Shown piece by piece: positions 9,342 to 18,531 of a DNA stretch of 64,000 nt. The translations under genes and the position numbers were made by a program. Position 1 is the first letter of the stretch. Every line of letters begins with the position of its first letter. The stretch lies in the NCBI GenBank assembly GCA_014802045.1, contig JAAVDA010000020.1:38497-102496 (forward strand). The letters run 5' to 3'. Origin of the DNA: Bacteroides sp. Lineage in GTDB: Bacteria; Bacteroidota; Bacteroidia; Bacteroidales; Muribaculaceae. The notes under the pieces were generated by a model, which saw nothing but the letters and a program-made list of their open reading frames with translations, was not told the DNA's origin and made no database searches.

Positions 9342-10088
9342 ATGAAAAGCGTTAGCGAAACTTTGTTGCAGCGCCGGAGCATAAGGCGCTACGAGCGTGA
9401 ACCTATCACCGACCAACAGCTCAACCTCATCTATGAGGCTATCCGCAATACACCCACAAGCTACAACGGTCAGCAATTTTCTGTAATAGATGTGTCGGAT
9501 CAAGCTTTGAAAGAGGAGATATATGCCCTCACCAATCAGAAACAGGTGAAGACATGCAACCGATTCCTGCTTTTCTGCGCCGACTTCCATAAAATACGCC
9601 TCATCGCTGAAGCCAAGGGAATCGAGATGCCCGACTTCCAGCACACCCTCGACGGAGTGATTGTGGGCACAGTGGATGCCGCTCTCGCCATGATGAGCGC
9701 CCTGATAGCTGCCGAAGCCCAGGGACTCGGCACATGCTGCATAGGCTATGCACGCACAGCCGCCCCTGAAGCGCTCTCACGCCTGCTCAATCTTCCGCAA
9801 GACACCTATGTGGTGTGTGGTCTGGCCATAGGTGTGCCCCGCGAGATGCCTGATCTCAAACCCAAGCAGCCGATTGGAGTGACCATCCACAGCAACCGCT
9901 ATAGCGAAGAGGGTCTCACCGATGCCCTGCTGGCCTACGATGCCGAAATTACAGAATATAACGCCACTCGTTCGGGCACCAAGTCAGACAACGATTGGGC
10001 CGGACATATAATCGGCTACTACCGTGAGGCTATGGCCTACAGGATGCTTGATGCCGTGCGCAGAAGAGGATTCGATGTGGTGAGTTAA
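9342..10088 (+). CDS. Nitroreductase-family flavin oxidoreductase (NfsA-like)
   Basis: A 248-residue protein of the FMN-dependent nitroreductase family. The N-terminal RRSIRRYEREPITDQQL is the family's FMN-phosphate-binding start. TPTSYNGQQ (37-45) and the AQGLGTCCIGY stretch (about 130-140) are the expected cofactor and dimer regions. The long C-terminal tail (about 190-248) is typical of NADPH-dependent NfsA/FRP-like members. These enzymes reduce quinones, nitroaromatics or flavin. The physiological substrate is not evident. It stands alone, divergent from carB. Confidence 0.88.
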   Translation: MKSVSETLLQRRSIRRYEREPITDQQLNLIYEAIRNTPTSYNGQQFSVIDVSDQALKEEIYALTNQKQVKTCNRFLLFCADFHKIRLIAEAKGIEMPDFQHTLDGVIVGTVDAALAMMSALIAAEAQGLGTCCIGYARTAAPEALSRLLNLPQDTYVVCGLAIGVPREMPDLKPKQPIGVTIHSNRYSEEGLTDALLAYDAEITEYNATRSGTKSDNDWAGHIIGYYREAMAYRMLDAVRRRGFDVVS

Positions 10089-10157
10089 TTTCGGCCAATC
10101 GCAAAATAATCCATCCATATAAGAAGAAAATACATCTCCCATACGGGCAAAAATTAT

Positions 10158-10207
10158 TAATTTTGTTCCGCTTACGATTGCTGACCGACGCCGTAGCGCC
10201 GGTCAGC
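10158..10207 (+). promoter_or_regulatory. -7 box and leader hairpin before the phosphoesterase gene
   Basis: TAATTTTG at 10158-10165 fits TAnnTTTG. Just downstream, GCTGACCG (10180-10187) pairs with CGGTCAGC (10200-10207). The hairpin would lie in the 5' leader 17 bases before the ATG, or could act as a weak terminator for the nitroreductase gene. Confidence 0.5.
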
Positions 10208-10224
10208 CTGTTTAATCTTCTTAT

Positions 10225-12711
10225 ATGTATAAACATCACAACCAATCAATCAGAGCAATTATTGCATCGCTGGCCACAGTATGCGCCATCACAGCAACCG
10301 CCCAGCACAGGGGCATAGTGTATGTGGACACCAACGCAAACGGAGTGCGCGACGCCGGAGAATCGCCGGCTAAAAACGTAGTGGTGTCCGACGGTCTCAA
10401 TGTAGTCAAAACCGACAGCCGCGGCCAGTTTACCCTTCCCGGATATGACGGCAATAGATTTGTCTTCATCACAACCCCTTCAGGCTTCCAGACCTTCAAC
10501 CGCCACTACCTACCCGTAGACCCATCTGTGGCATCCTACGATTTCGGAATTATACCTTATGACGCCCATACATCTAAAAAGGGCGCCCATAGTTTTATAC
10601 AGGTCACCGACTCTGAAATATTCAACACCGAGGGTAATGAAGCCTGGGTGGACGATATACGCAGATTTGCCGACAATGAGGATGTGGCATTTGTGATCCA
10701 TACCGGCGACATCTGCTATGAGAAAGGGCTCAAGGAGCATATCGGACTGATGAACACAAGGAATATGGGGTTGCCCGTGTACTACTGCATCGGCAATCAT
10801 GACCTTGTGAAAGGGAAATACGGCGAAGAGCTTTTTGAAAATATCTACGGCCCGGTCTATTTCTCTTTCGATTGCGGAAACACTCATTACGTTGTCACCC
10901 CGATGGGTGGAGGCGATCACCGTCCGTCGTATACGCGCGATCAGGTGGCCCGCTGGCTTCGCAATGACCTTGCCCAGGTGGAGGCGGGCACTCCCGTGGT
11001 GGTATTCAACCACGACATCCTCACCACCGACTCCACCTTTATATATGGAGGGGATAAGGACAAGATAGACTTCAACAGATATAATGTGAAGGCAAATATC
11101 TACGGCCACTGGCACATCAATCATGTGCGCAAGCAGGGTGATTTCCTCACCATCTGCACATCTACCCCCGACAAAGGAGGTATAGACCACTCTACAGGTA
11201 GCTGGCGAGTGGTGAATATCGACAACGATGGCAATATCACCACACGCCTTCACTACCCCTATCTCCACAATCACGCAGCCATAGCCGCACCGAAAGGGCT
11301 CACATCGGCTGTCACAATAGTGGTAAACGCATATTCATCTACCGCAATGGTTAAATCTGTCACAGCCTCGTTTTTCACAGCCGATGGCCGCAAGATAGGC
11401 AAGGATGTGGCGCTCACTCCATCCACCGACTGGAGCTGGACTGCCGCGCTCCCGGCTAAGGTGAAGACTGCTGAAGGACCGGTGAAAATGAAAGCCTTGG
11501 TGAAATATTCCGACGGCAATACCGGAGAACAGACTTCTGAGTTCACCTACCGTGCAGGCGGTGTCAGCATCGCTCCCGGAGCCGCATGGACTAATCTGCT
11601 CGGCAATGCTTCCCACACCGGAGGAGCCACCGATGCCCCGGTCGACACTCTTCCCGCACTCTCGTCTGTGACCAATGTCGGCGCAAATCTCTTCATGACC
11701 TCACCGCTTATATATGACGGAAAGGTGTTTTCAGCATCGGTGGATGAAGATATGCGCGGCGAGGCGGCTGTTGTGGCAGTCAATATCTCTGACGGCTCGA
11801 TAGCCTGGAAAACTCCTGTGGCAGCATCCGTGAAAAACTCCATAGCCATATCATGCGGAAAGGTTTTCGCTCAAGACGTTGACGGCACTCTCTATGCCAT
11901 AAACTGCGGTGACGGCTCAGTCGCTTGGACCCATAAGCTTGCTGTCCGTCCGATTCCTGCCCTGATTGAAGGGCTCTGCGCAGACGCCACGACTGTGTTT
12001 GCCGGCACTGGCAAAGGCCTCACAGCAATAGACGCTACAAGCGGAAAGGTAATCTGGACAAACTCCGAATGGGGACAGGGTGAAGGCACCACCACCACAC
12101 TGTCGGAGGGCGACGGAGTGGTTGTTGGGGGTGTGCAATGGAGCGCCCTCTATGCCAACGACTCAGCTACCGGCAAACTCCTATGGCGCAAGAGCGAACA
12201 CGGGCTTAGCGACCGAGGGGCATCGGCCGCTATCCATAATGGCCTTGTCTACATCATCTCGCGCCAGTCGCTATTTATAATCGACGCAAAAAGCGGGCGC
12301 ACTATAGCCCGGCGCGAACTTCCGATGAAAGTGGACGTAACTTCCACTCCCCTGCTCACAGACAAAGCGATAGTGTTCGGCTCATCGACCGACGGACTGA
12401 TAGCTGTAGACCGCGAGACATTCGACATACTCTGGACCACACCGCTTCAGGATGCCCTCATCTATACAGCACCCTACAGCCGACCGGTGTCGGCCACGGT
12501 GGAGACAAGCCCCGTGATGGCAGGCGGACGCATTTATGCCACCGCCTCCGACGGCACTCTCTACAGCATCAATCCCTCTGATGGAAAAATAGCATGGAGC
12601 TATCAGACCGGGGCACCAATATTCAGCTCGCCGGCTGTGTCGGGCAATGCCCTTGTGGTGACCGATTTCGGAGGCAATATCTATATATTCGGTTCGCCGG
12701 AAGCAAACTGA
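10225..12711 (+). CDS. Secreted calcineurin-like phosphoesterase fused to a PQQ-type beta-propeller
   Basis: An 828-residue exported protein. Order: signal peptide (1-26, ATAQ), a beta-sandwich with calcium-loop-like VDTNANGVRDAGES (about 28-112), a metallophosphoesterase domain (about 120-330), a small beta domain (about 340-445), and a C-terminal propeller (about 460-828) with seven or so blades of the type AINCGDGSVAWTHK. Metal-site motifs are HTGDICY (159-165), GNHD (190-193), NHD (262-264) and GHWH (294-297). The first motif is VTDSE (127-131) instead of the usual DxH, so one metal ligand may be Glu131. Such enzymes cleave phosphomonoesters or diesters; the substrate is unknown. The propeller may bind substrate or a partner. 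Confidence 0.88.
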   Translation: MYKHHNQSIRAIIASLATVCAITATAQHRGIVYVDTNANGVRDAGESPAKNVVVSDGLNVVKTDSRGQFTLPGYDGNRFVFITTPSGFQTFNRHYLPVDPSVASYDFGIIPYDAHTSKKGAHSFIQVTDSEIFNTEGNEAWVDDIRRFADNEDVAFVIHTGDICYEKGLKEHIGLMNTRNMGLPVYYCIGNHDLVKGKYGEELFENIYGPVYFSFDCGNTHYVVTPMGGGDHRPSYTRDQVARWLRNDLAQVEAGTPVVVFNHDILTTDSTFIYGGDKDKIDFNRYNVKANIYGHWHINHVRKQGDFLTICTSTPDKGGIDHSTGSWRVVNIDNDGNITTRLHYPYLHNHAAIAAPKGLTSAVTIVVNAYSSTAMVKSVTASFFTADGRKIGKDVALTPSTDWSWTAALPAKVKTAEGPVKMKALVKYSDGNTGEQTSEFTYRAGGVSIAPGAAWTNLLGNASHTGGATDAPVDTLPALSSVTNVGANLFMTSPLIYDGKVFSASVDEDMRGEAAVVAVNISDGSIAWKTPVAASVKNSIAISCGKVFAQDVDGTLYAINCGDGSVAWTHKLAVRPIPALIEGLCADATTVFAGTGKGLTAIDATSGKVIWTNSEWGQGEGTTTTLSEGDGVVVGGVQWSALYANDSATGKLLWRKSEHGLSDRGASAAIHNGLVYIISRQSLFIIDAKSGRTIARRELPMKVDVTSTPLLTDKAIVFGSSTDGLIAVDRETFDILWTTPLQDALIYTAPYSRPVSATVETSPVMAGGRIYATASDGTLYSINPSDGKIAWSYQTGAPIFSSPAVSGNALVVTDFGGNIYIFGSPEAN

Positions 12712-12756
12712 CCACCGCCTATTGAATATTGCCCGGCTACATAAACGCTAACCATA

Positions 12757-12788
12757 GCGGCCCGATTCATTCAATGAAATCGGGCCGC
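12757..12788. terminator. Terminator hairpin
   Basis: GCGGCCCGATT (12757-12767) pairs with AATCGGGCCGC (12778-12788), and CATT/AATG can extend the stem into the loop. It lies between the phosphoesterase gene and the carA promoter. Confidence 0.75.
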
Positions 12789-12809
12789 ACTATTTACTAT
12801 GCCATTCAG

Positions 12810-12838
12810 TTGAGTTTTCTGTTTTTTTCGTAACTTTG
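12810..12838 (+). promoter_or_regulatory. carAB promoter
   Basis: TAACTTTG (12831-12838) with TTG (12810-12812) 18 bases upstream. The predicted leader to the carA ATG is about 45 bases. I saw no convincing attenuator. Confidence 0.6.
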
Positions 12839-12885
12839 CACGGTTTTCCGATAGAAACCACAAACACTAACTCAACTTCTATCGA

Positions 12886-13956
12886 ATGCGAAACAACAAA
12901 CGCGCCGTGCTCATTCTTGAAGACGGCACCCGGTATGAAGGCAAGTCCTTCGGTTATGAAGCCTCGACTTCGGGAGAGGTGGTGTTCAGCACCGCTATGA
13001 CAGGCTACCCCGAAAGTCTAACCGACCCGTCCTATGAAGGACAGATTCTTGTAACAACTTATCCTATTCTCGGAAATTATGGTGTGCCTCCCCGCAGAGA
13101 GAAAGATGCTGTGAGCGAGTATTATGAGAGCGACCATATCCATGCCCGCGCCATAGTGGCACAAGACTATAGCTTTGACCATTCCCACTGGCAGGCCGAC
13201 CGCTCGCTCGCACAATGGCTCAAAGAGGAAAAAATCACGGGAATATATGGTGTGGATACCCGTGCCCTCACAAAACATCTCCGCGAGAAAGGTTCCATGC
13301 TTGGAAAAATAATTGTTGAGGGATGCGAGGATGTGGAGTTCTACGACCCCAACAAGGAGAATCTCGTGGGGAAGGTGAGCTGCAAAGAGCCGGAGATACA
13401 TGGAGACGGTGATAAGACCGTGGTGCTCGTGGACTGCGGCGTGAAGCATAATATCATCCGCTGCCTCACCCGCCGCGGAGTGAAGGTAGTGATGGTGCCC
13501 TGGGACTACGACTTCACCACCATTCCATATGACGGACTCTTCATCTCCAACGGTCCAGGCAATCCGGATATGGCCGAAGCCACTGTGGCCAACATCAGGA
13601 AAGCTATCGAGATAGGCAAACCGATATGCGGCATCTGTATGGGCAACCAGTTGCTTTCGAAAGCAGCGGGAGCGAAGACCTACAAGCTGAAATATGGCCA
13701 TCGCAGCCACAACCAGCCTGTGCGCCGTGTGGGCACTGAGCAGTGTTTCGTCACCTCACAGAATCATGGATTCGCAGTGGACAGTTCTACTCTTTCAGAT
13801 GAGTGGGAGCCGCTGTTCGTGAACATGAATGATGGAACCAACGAAGGAATACGCCATAAGACCAAGCCATTCTTCTCAGCGCAGTTCCATCCCGAAGCCA
13901 GCAGCGGCCCGAAAGACACGGAATTTCTGTTTGACGAATTCATCAATCTTCTCTAA
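12886..13956 (+). CDS. carA: Carbamoyl-phosphate synthase small (glutaminase) subunit
   Basis: A 356-residue subunit that hydrolyses glutamine and passes ammonia to CarB. The N-terminal CPSase small domain (about 5-150) contains TAMTGYPESLTDPSYEGQI. The class I amidotransferase domain (about 180-356) has the nucleophile in GICMGNQLL and the catalytic His-x-Glu in AQFHPEA. The usual nucleophile motif is GICLGHQ; here His is replaced by Asn, but the Cys is kept. C-terminal text (SHNQP, CFVTSQNHGFAVDS, NDGTNEGIRH) resembles animal CAD more than E. coli CarA. carB begins 2 bases after the stop, so the pair is one operon. Confidence 0.96.
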   Translation: MRNNKRAVLILEDGTRYEGKSFGYEASTSGEVVFSTAMTGYPESLTDPSYEGQILVTTYPILGNYGVPPRREKDAVSEYYESDHIHARAIVAQDYSFDHSHWQADRSLAQWLKEEKITGIYGVDTRALTKHLREKGSMLGKIIVEGCEDVEFYDPNKENLVGKVSCKEPEIHGDGDKTVVLVDCGVKHNIIRCLTRRGVKVVMVPWDYDFTTIPYDGLFISNGPGNPDMAEATVANIRKAIEIGKPICGICMGNQLLSKAAGAKTYKLKYGHRSHNQPVRRVGTEQCFVTSQNHGFAVDSSTLSDEWEPLFVNMNDGTNEGIRHKTKPFFSAQFHPEASSGPKDTEFLFDEFINLL

Positions 13957-13958
13957 TT

Positions 13959-16900
13959 ATGGATATGACTACACCCGCGCGTCCGACCAAGGTTTTGCTC
14001 CTCGGCAGCGGCGCGCTCAAGATAGGCGAAGCCGGCGAATTTGACTATTCCGGCTCACAGGCTCTCAAGGCCATGAAAGAGGAGGGCATCGCTACGGTGC
14101 TCATCAATCCCAACATCGCAACCGTACAGACCTCCGAAGGATTTGCCGACAAAATCTATTTTCTGCCGGTGACTCCATATTTCGTTGAAAAAGTGATAGA
14201 GCGTGAACGGCCTGACGGCATTATGCTCGCTTTCGGCGGCCAGACGGCGCTCAACTGCGGCGTGGCTCTCTACGAGAGCGGTGTGCTTGACCGCTACGGT
14301 GTGAGAGTGCTCGGCACCCCGGTGAGAGCCATCATGGACACTGAAGACCGTGAACTCTTCGTGAAGAAGCTCGATGAAATCGGAGTGAAGACAATAAAGA
14401 GCGAAGCGGTAAATACTGTGGCCGATGCTCTCGAAGCGGCCGAACGCCTCGGCTATCCGGTGATTGTCCGGGCTGCATATGCGCTCGGAGGTCTCGGCAG
14501 CGGTTTCTGCGACAATGAGCAGGAACTCGTGGCGCTGACCGAAAAGGCGCTATCATTCTCCCCGCAGGTGCTGGTGGAGAAATCACTCAAGGGGTGGAAA
14601 GAGGTGGAATATGAAGTGGTGCGCGACCGTTTTGACAACTGCATCACAGTCTGCAATATGGAAAACTTCGACCCGCTGGGTATCCATACCGGTGAATCTA
14701 TAGTTGTGGCTCCATCGCAGACCCTATCCAACGAAGATTACCACTATCTGCGCAAGCTCGCCATAAAAATAATCCGTCATATCGGTATCGTGGGAGAATG
14801 CAATGTGCAGTATGCGTTTGACCCTCAGTCTATGGACTATCGCGTGATTGAAGTCAACGCACGCCTGAGCCGCTCATCGGCTCTCGCTTCGAAAGCCACC
14901 GGCTATCCGCTGGCATTCGTAGCAGCCAAACTCGGACTTGGCTACGGACTTTTTGACCTCAAAAATTCCGTGACTAAGGAAACCTCGGCTTTCTTCGAAC
15001 CGGCTCTCGACTATATCGTGTGTAAGATACCTCGCTGGGATCTCGGCAAATTTCACGGTGTGCGCCGCGAAATCGGCTCTTCGATGAAATCGGTGGGCGA
15101 AGTTATGGCTATCGGACGCACCTTTGAAGAAGCAATCCAGAAGGGTCTCCGCATGATTGGGCAAGGGATGCACGGATTCGTGGGCAACCATCCGCTTGAC
15201 GTCAAGAACATCGACAAGGCTCTTAGCGAACCAACAGATAAGCGCGTGTTTGTAATCTCTCAGGCGATGCAGCAGGGCTACAATGTGGAGCGCATACACG
15301 AGCTCACCAAAATAGACCGTTGGTTTCTCTTCCGCCTTCAGAATATAGTGAACACTGCCGCAGAACTCTCCGCCACCACAGATTTAGCCTCGCTCTCTCC
15401 GGCTCTGCTACGGCAGGCAAAAGAGCAGGGATTTTCCGACTTTCAGATTGGCAGGTGCATGCTGCATGAAGCCATGACCGACCCTGAGAAAACTATCCTC
15501 GCTATAAGAGACTACCGCAAGGAGCTGGGAATAGTGCCTGTGGTGAAACAGATCGACACTCTTGCCGCCGAATATCCTGCGCAGACCAACTATCTTTACC
15601 TCACCTACAATGGTTCGGAAAACGATGTGAACTATCTGCATGACCACCGCTCAATAGTGGTGCTCGGCTCTGGAGCCTACCGCATAGGCAGCTCTGTGGA
15701 GTTTGACTGGTGTTCTGTCAATGCGCTCATGACAGTGAAGAAAGAGGGATGGCGCTCGGTGATGATCAACTATAATCCGGAGACAGTGTCTACGGACTAT
15801 GATATGTGCGACCGTCTCTATTTCGACGAGCTGACTTTTGAAAGAGTGATGGACATCCTTGATCTGGAGCAACCCCACGGAGTGATACTGTCTGTAGGCG
15901 GCCAGATTCCCAACAATCTCGCCACCAGACTTGACGACAGCAAGGTCAACATTCTCGGCACCTCGGCCAAAAGTATAGACAATGCCGAAGACCGCAATAA
16001 ATTCTCGGCAATGCTCGACCGCCTCGGTATAGACCAGCCTCGCTGGCGTGAGCTCACAAGCTTCGATGATATCAACCGTTTTATCGATGAGGTTGGCTTC
16101 CCGGTGCTCGTGCGCCCGAGCTACGTGCTCTCCGGAGCGGCCATGAATGTGTGCAGCAACCCCGACGAGCTTGAACGTTTCCTGCGTCTGGCTGCCAATG
16201 TGTCAAAGCAGCATCCGGTTGTGGTGAGCGAGTTTATTCAGAATGCCAAAGAGATAGAGATGGATGCCGTGGCTCAGGATGGAGAGATAAAGGTCTATGC
16301 CATTTCCGAGCATATCGAATATGCCGGCGTGCATTCCGGCGACGCCACAATACAGTTCCCGCCCCAGAAACTCTATGTGGAGACTATGCGACGCATCAAA
16401 AAGGTGTCGCAGCAGATAGCAAAGGCTCTTGAAATCTCCGGGCCGTTCAATATCCAGTTTCTTGCCAAGAACAATGACATCAAGGTGATTGAGTGCAACC
16501 TGCGTGCGTCGCGCTCCTTCCCCTTCGTGAGCAAGGTGCTGAAAATTAACTTTATTGACCTTGCCACAAAGGTGATGCTCGGCATTCCGGTAGAGAAACC
16601 CCACAAAAACGCATTCGACCTCGACTATGTGGGTATCAAAGCCTCCCAGTTCAGTTTCTCACGTCTTCAGGGAGCCGACCCGGTGTCGGGGGTTGACATG
16701 GCATCGACCGGTGAGGTGGGCTGCATAGGTGTAGACACTTCCGAGGCTATACTCAAAGCCATGCTGTCGGTGGGGCTGCGTGTGCCGCAGAAAGGCATAC
16801 TTCTTTCCACAGGCACTCCAAAGCAGAAAGCCGATATGCTCGATGCCGCCCATATGCTCCACAACAAGGGCTACCGTCTCTATGCTACCGGAGGCACACA

Positions 16901-17192
16901 CCGCTTCCTTAACGACAATGGCATTCCGGCCATCAAGGTCTATTGGCCGAGTCAGACCGATGAGCAACCGCAGGCTCTGCAACTGCTCCACGACAAGGAG
17001 ATAGACCTCGTGGTCAACATTCCGAAAAACCTGACTCCTACCGAACTCGGCAATGGCCACAAGATACGCCGTGCGGCCATCGACCTCAACATACCGTTGC
17101 TCACAAATGCACGTCTGGCATCGGCATTTATCAAGGCATTTACAGAACTTCCTCTCGATGACATCGAGATAAAACCCTGGGACGAGTACTGA
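13959..17192 (+). CDS. carB: Carbamoyl-phosphate synthase large subunit, carA-linked copy
   Basis: A 1077-residue second CarB. It has the two ATP-grasp halves (LGSGALKIGEAGEFDYSGSQ and LGSGAYRIGSSVEFDWCSVN) and a C-terminal MGS-like regulatory domain (LYATGGTHRFLNDNG). It is clearly paralogous to the copy at 5919 (KSLKGWKE versus ESLKGWKE, and the same NARLSRSSALASKA), but with many differences spread along the length, so the duplication is old. Coupled to carA upstream and overlapping prmC downstream (TGATG). Regulation by UMP or ornithine cannot be told by eye from the MGS domain. Confidence 0.96.
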   Translation: MDMTTPARPTKVLLLGSGALKIGEAGEFDYSGSQALKAMKEEGIATVLINPNIATVQTSEGFADKIYFLPVTPYFVEKVIERERPDGIMLAFGGQTALNCGVALYESGVLDRYGVRVLGTPVRAIMDTEDRELFVKKLDEIGVKTIKSEAVNTVADALEAAERLGYPVIVRAAYALGGLGSGFCDNEQELVALTEKALSFSPQVLVEKSLKGWKEVEYEVVRDRFDNCITVCNMENFDPLGIHTGESIVVAPSQTLSNEDYHYLRKLAIKIIRHIGIVGECNVQYAFDPQSMDYRVIEVNARLSRSSALASKATGYPLAFVAAKLGLGYGLFDLKNSVTKETSAFFEPALDYIVCKIPRWDLGKFHGVRREIGSSMKSVGEVMAIGRTFEEAIQKGLRMIGQGMHGFVGNHPLDVKNIDKALSEPTDKRVFVISQAMQQGYNVERIHELTKIDRWFLFRLQNIVNTAAELSATTDLASLSPALLRQAKEQGFSDFQIGRCMLHEAMTDPEKTILAIRDYRKELGIVPVVKQIDTLAAEYPAQTNYLYLTYNGSENDVNYLHDHRSIVVLGSGAYRIGSSVEFDWCSVNALMTVKKEGWRSVMINYNPETVSTDYDMCDRLYFDELTFERVMDILDLEQPHGVILSVGGQIPNNLATRLDDSKVNILGTSAKSIDNAEDRNKFSAMLDRLGIDQPRWRELTSFDDINRFIDEVGFPVLVRPSYVLSGAAMNVCSNPDELERFLRLAANVSKQHPVVVSEFIQNAKEIEMDAVAQDGEIKVYAISEHIEYAGVHSGDATIQFPPQKLYVETMRRIKKVSQQIAKALEISGPFNIQFLAKNNDIKVIECNLRASRSFPFVSKVLKINFIDLATKVMLGIPVEKPHKNAFDLDYVGIKASQFSFSRLQGADPVSGVDMASTGEVGCIGVDTSEAILKAMLSVGLRVPQKGILLSTGTPKQKADMLDAAHMLHNKGYRLYATGGTHRFLNDNGIPAIKVYWPSQTDEQPQALQLLHDKEIDLVVNIPKNLTPTELGNGHKIRRAAIDLNIPLLTNARLASAFIKAFTELPLDDIEIKPWDEY

Positions 17193-18046
17193 TGACTATT
17201 TCCCAACTTTGCACCGAAGCACGCCGGGAGCTCGAAAGAAAATTCGCTCCCGGCGAGGCTCAGGCGCTCGTGCGCGAGACAATGGGTCGGCTCAAAGGTT
17301 ATTCGGCTGTTGACCTCGTGGTGAATGGCGATAAGGAAGCCAGCGATTTTATTGAGGCTAAAGTGAGAGAAGTGACGAAACGTCTGCTCAACAACGAACC
17401 GATACAATACATCTTCGGGCGGGCTAACTTCTATGGTCTGGATTTCACAGTGACTCCCGATGTGCTGATACCGCGGCCTGAGACGGCTGAACTTGTAGAC
17501 TTCATAGTGAAACGCTACTCCGGCCAGACTGACCTCAGAGTGCTCGACATCTGCACCGGTTCGGGATGCATAGCGTGTGCGCTCGGGCGCAACCTGCCTT
17601 TTTCAGAAGTCACTGCCATCGACATCTCACCTCTGGCTCTTGATGTGGCAAGGCGCAACGCCGCAGACCTTAAGGTGAAAGTGAAGTTCGAGCAGGCCGA
17701 CATCTTTGCGCTTGCTCCCCCCGACAGAGCGTGTTTCGACATCATCGTGAGCAATCCTCCCTATATTGCCGATTCCGAACGCCAGCTCATGGATGCCAAT
17801 GTGATTGACCACGAGCCGCATCTGGCTCTTTTCGTGCCTGATGATAATCCGATCGCATTCTACCGTGTGATAAGCGGCTATGCGCTTAAGGCTCTCTGCC
17901 CTGGAGGAACCATATGGTTTGAAATCAATCCTCTTTATGCTGTAAGCCTGGTAGAGATGATGGAATCCGCCGGTTGGGAAGATGTGACCCTCGACCGTGA
18001 CACCTCAGGCCATCTTCGCTTTCTCACCGCCACTCTTCCCTTATGA
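17192..18046 (+). CDS. prmC: Release factor glutamine N5-methyltransferase
   Basis: A 284-residue SAM-dependent methyltransferase that modifies the GGQ glutamine of peptide-chain release factors. The helical N-terminal domain (1-70) precedes a Rossmann domain with the SAM motif LDICTGSGCIAC (about 118-129) and the amide-methyltransferase motif NPPY at 188-191. VLIPRPETAELV (91-102) is characteristic of PrmC. It starts inside the stop codon of carB (TGATG) and overlaps recX by 4 bases, so it lies in the carAB transcript. Confidence 0.95.
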   Translation: MTISQLCTEARRELERKFAPGEAQALVRETMGRLKGYSAVDLVVNGDKEASDFIEAKVREVTKRLLNNEPIQYIFGRANFYGLDFTVTPDVLIPRPETAELVDFIVKRYSGQTDLRVLDICTGSGCIACALGRNLPFSEVTAIDISPLALDVARRNAADLKVKVKFEQADIFALAPPDRACFDIIVSNPPYIADSERQLMDANVIDHEPHLALFVPDDNPIAFYRVISGYALKALCPGGTIWFEINPLYAVSLVEMMESAGWEDVTLDRDTSGHLRFLTATLPL

Positions 18047-18531
18047 TCCGTCAGATCACTCCCCTGCAGGCTCTTGAGCGGTTGCGTAATCTTTGTGCCC
18101 GCTCCGAGCAGTGTGAGCATGACCTTCGGGAGAAAATGCGCAGATGGAAAATATCTGCCGACGCAGCTGAAAAGATTATCGCACGGCTGCGCAAGGAGCG
18201 GTTTGTAGACAACAGCCGTTTTGCCCATGCCTATACCCGCGACAAGCACCTGTTTTCTCACTGGGGCCGACTGAAAATCACCTCCGGCCTACGGGCAAAA
18301 CGGATAGACAGCAATCTCATCAGCGATGCGCTCTCCGAGGAGATTGACGAAGACGCTTACAGAGCTACTGCTCTCAGGCTGCTGCGCAACAAAATCCCCT
18401 CAGTCGACGAGCCTAAATCATATGAAGGACTCAACAAACTGTTTCGCTATGCTGTGGGGCGCGGCTATGAGCCGGCGATGGTTATGCAACTGCTGAAGAG
18501 CCACGAACTATGGGACGACGGGCAGAGATAG
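18043..18531 (+). CDS. recX: RecX-family regulator of RecA
   Basis: A 162-residue basic helical protein made of three-helix RecX repeats. SEQCEHDLREKMRRWKIS (22-39) and LRKERFVDNSRFAHAYTRD (48-66) are the family's first repeat signature; a conserved aromatic/basic pattern follows to the end. RecX binds inside the RecA filament groove and limits its activity. No recA is present in the window. It overlaps prmC by ATGA and comF by 22 bases, so its expression is coupled to both. Confidence 0.88.
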   Translation: MIRQITPLQALERLRNLCARSEQCEHDLREKMRRWKISADAAEKIIARLRKERFVDNSRFAHAYTRDKHLFSHWGRLKITSGLRAKRIDSNLISDALSEEIDEDAYRATALRLLRNKIPSVDEPKSYEGLNKLFRYAVGRGYEPAMVMQLLKSHELWDDGQR

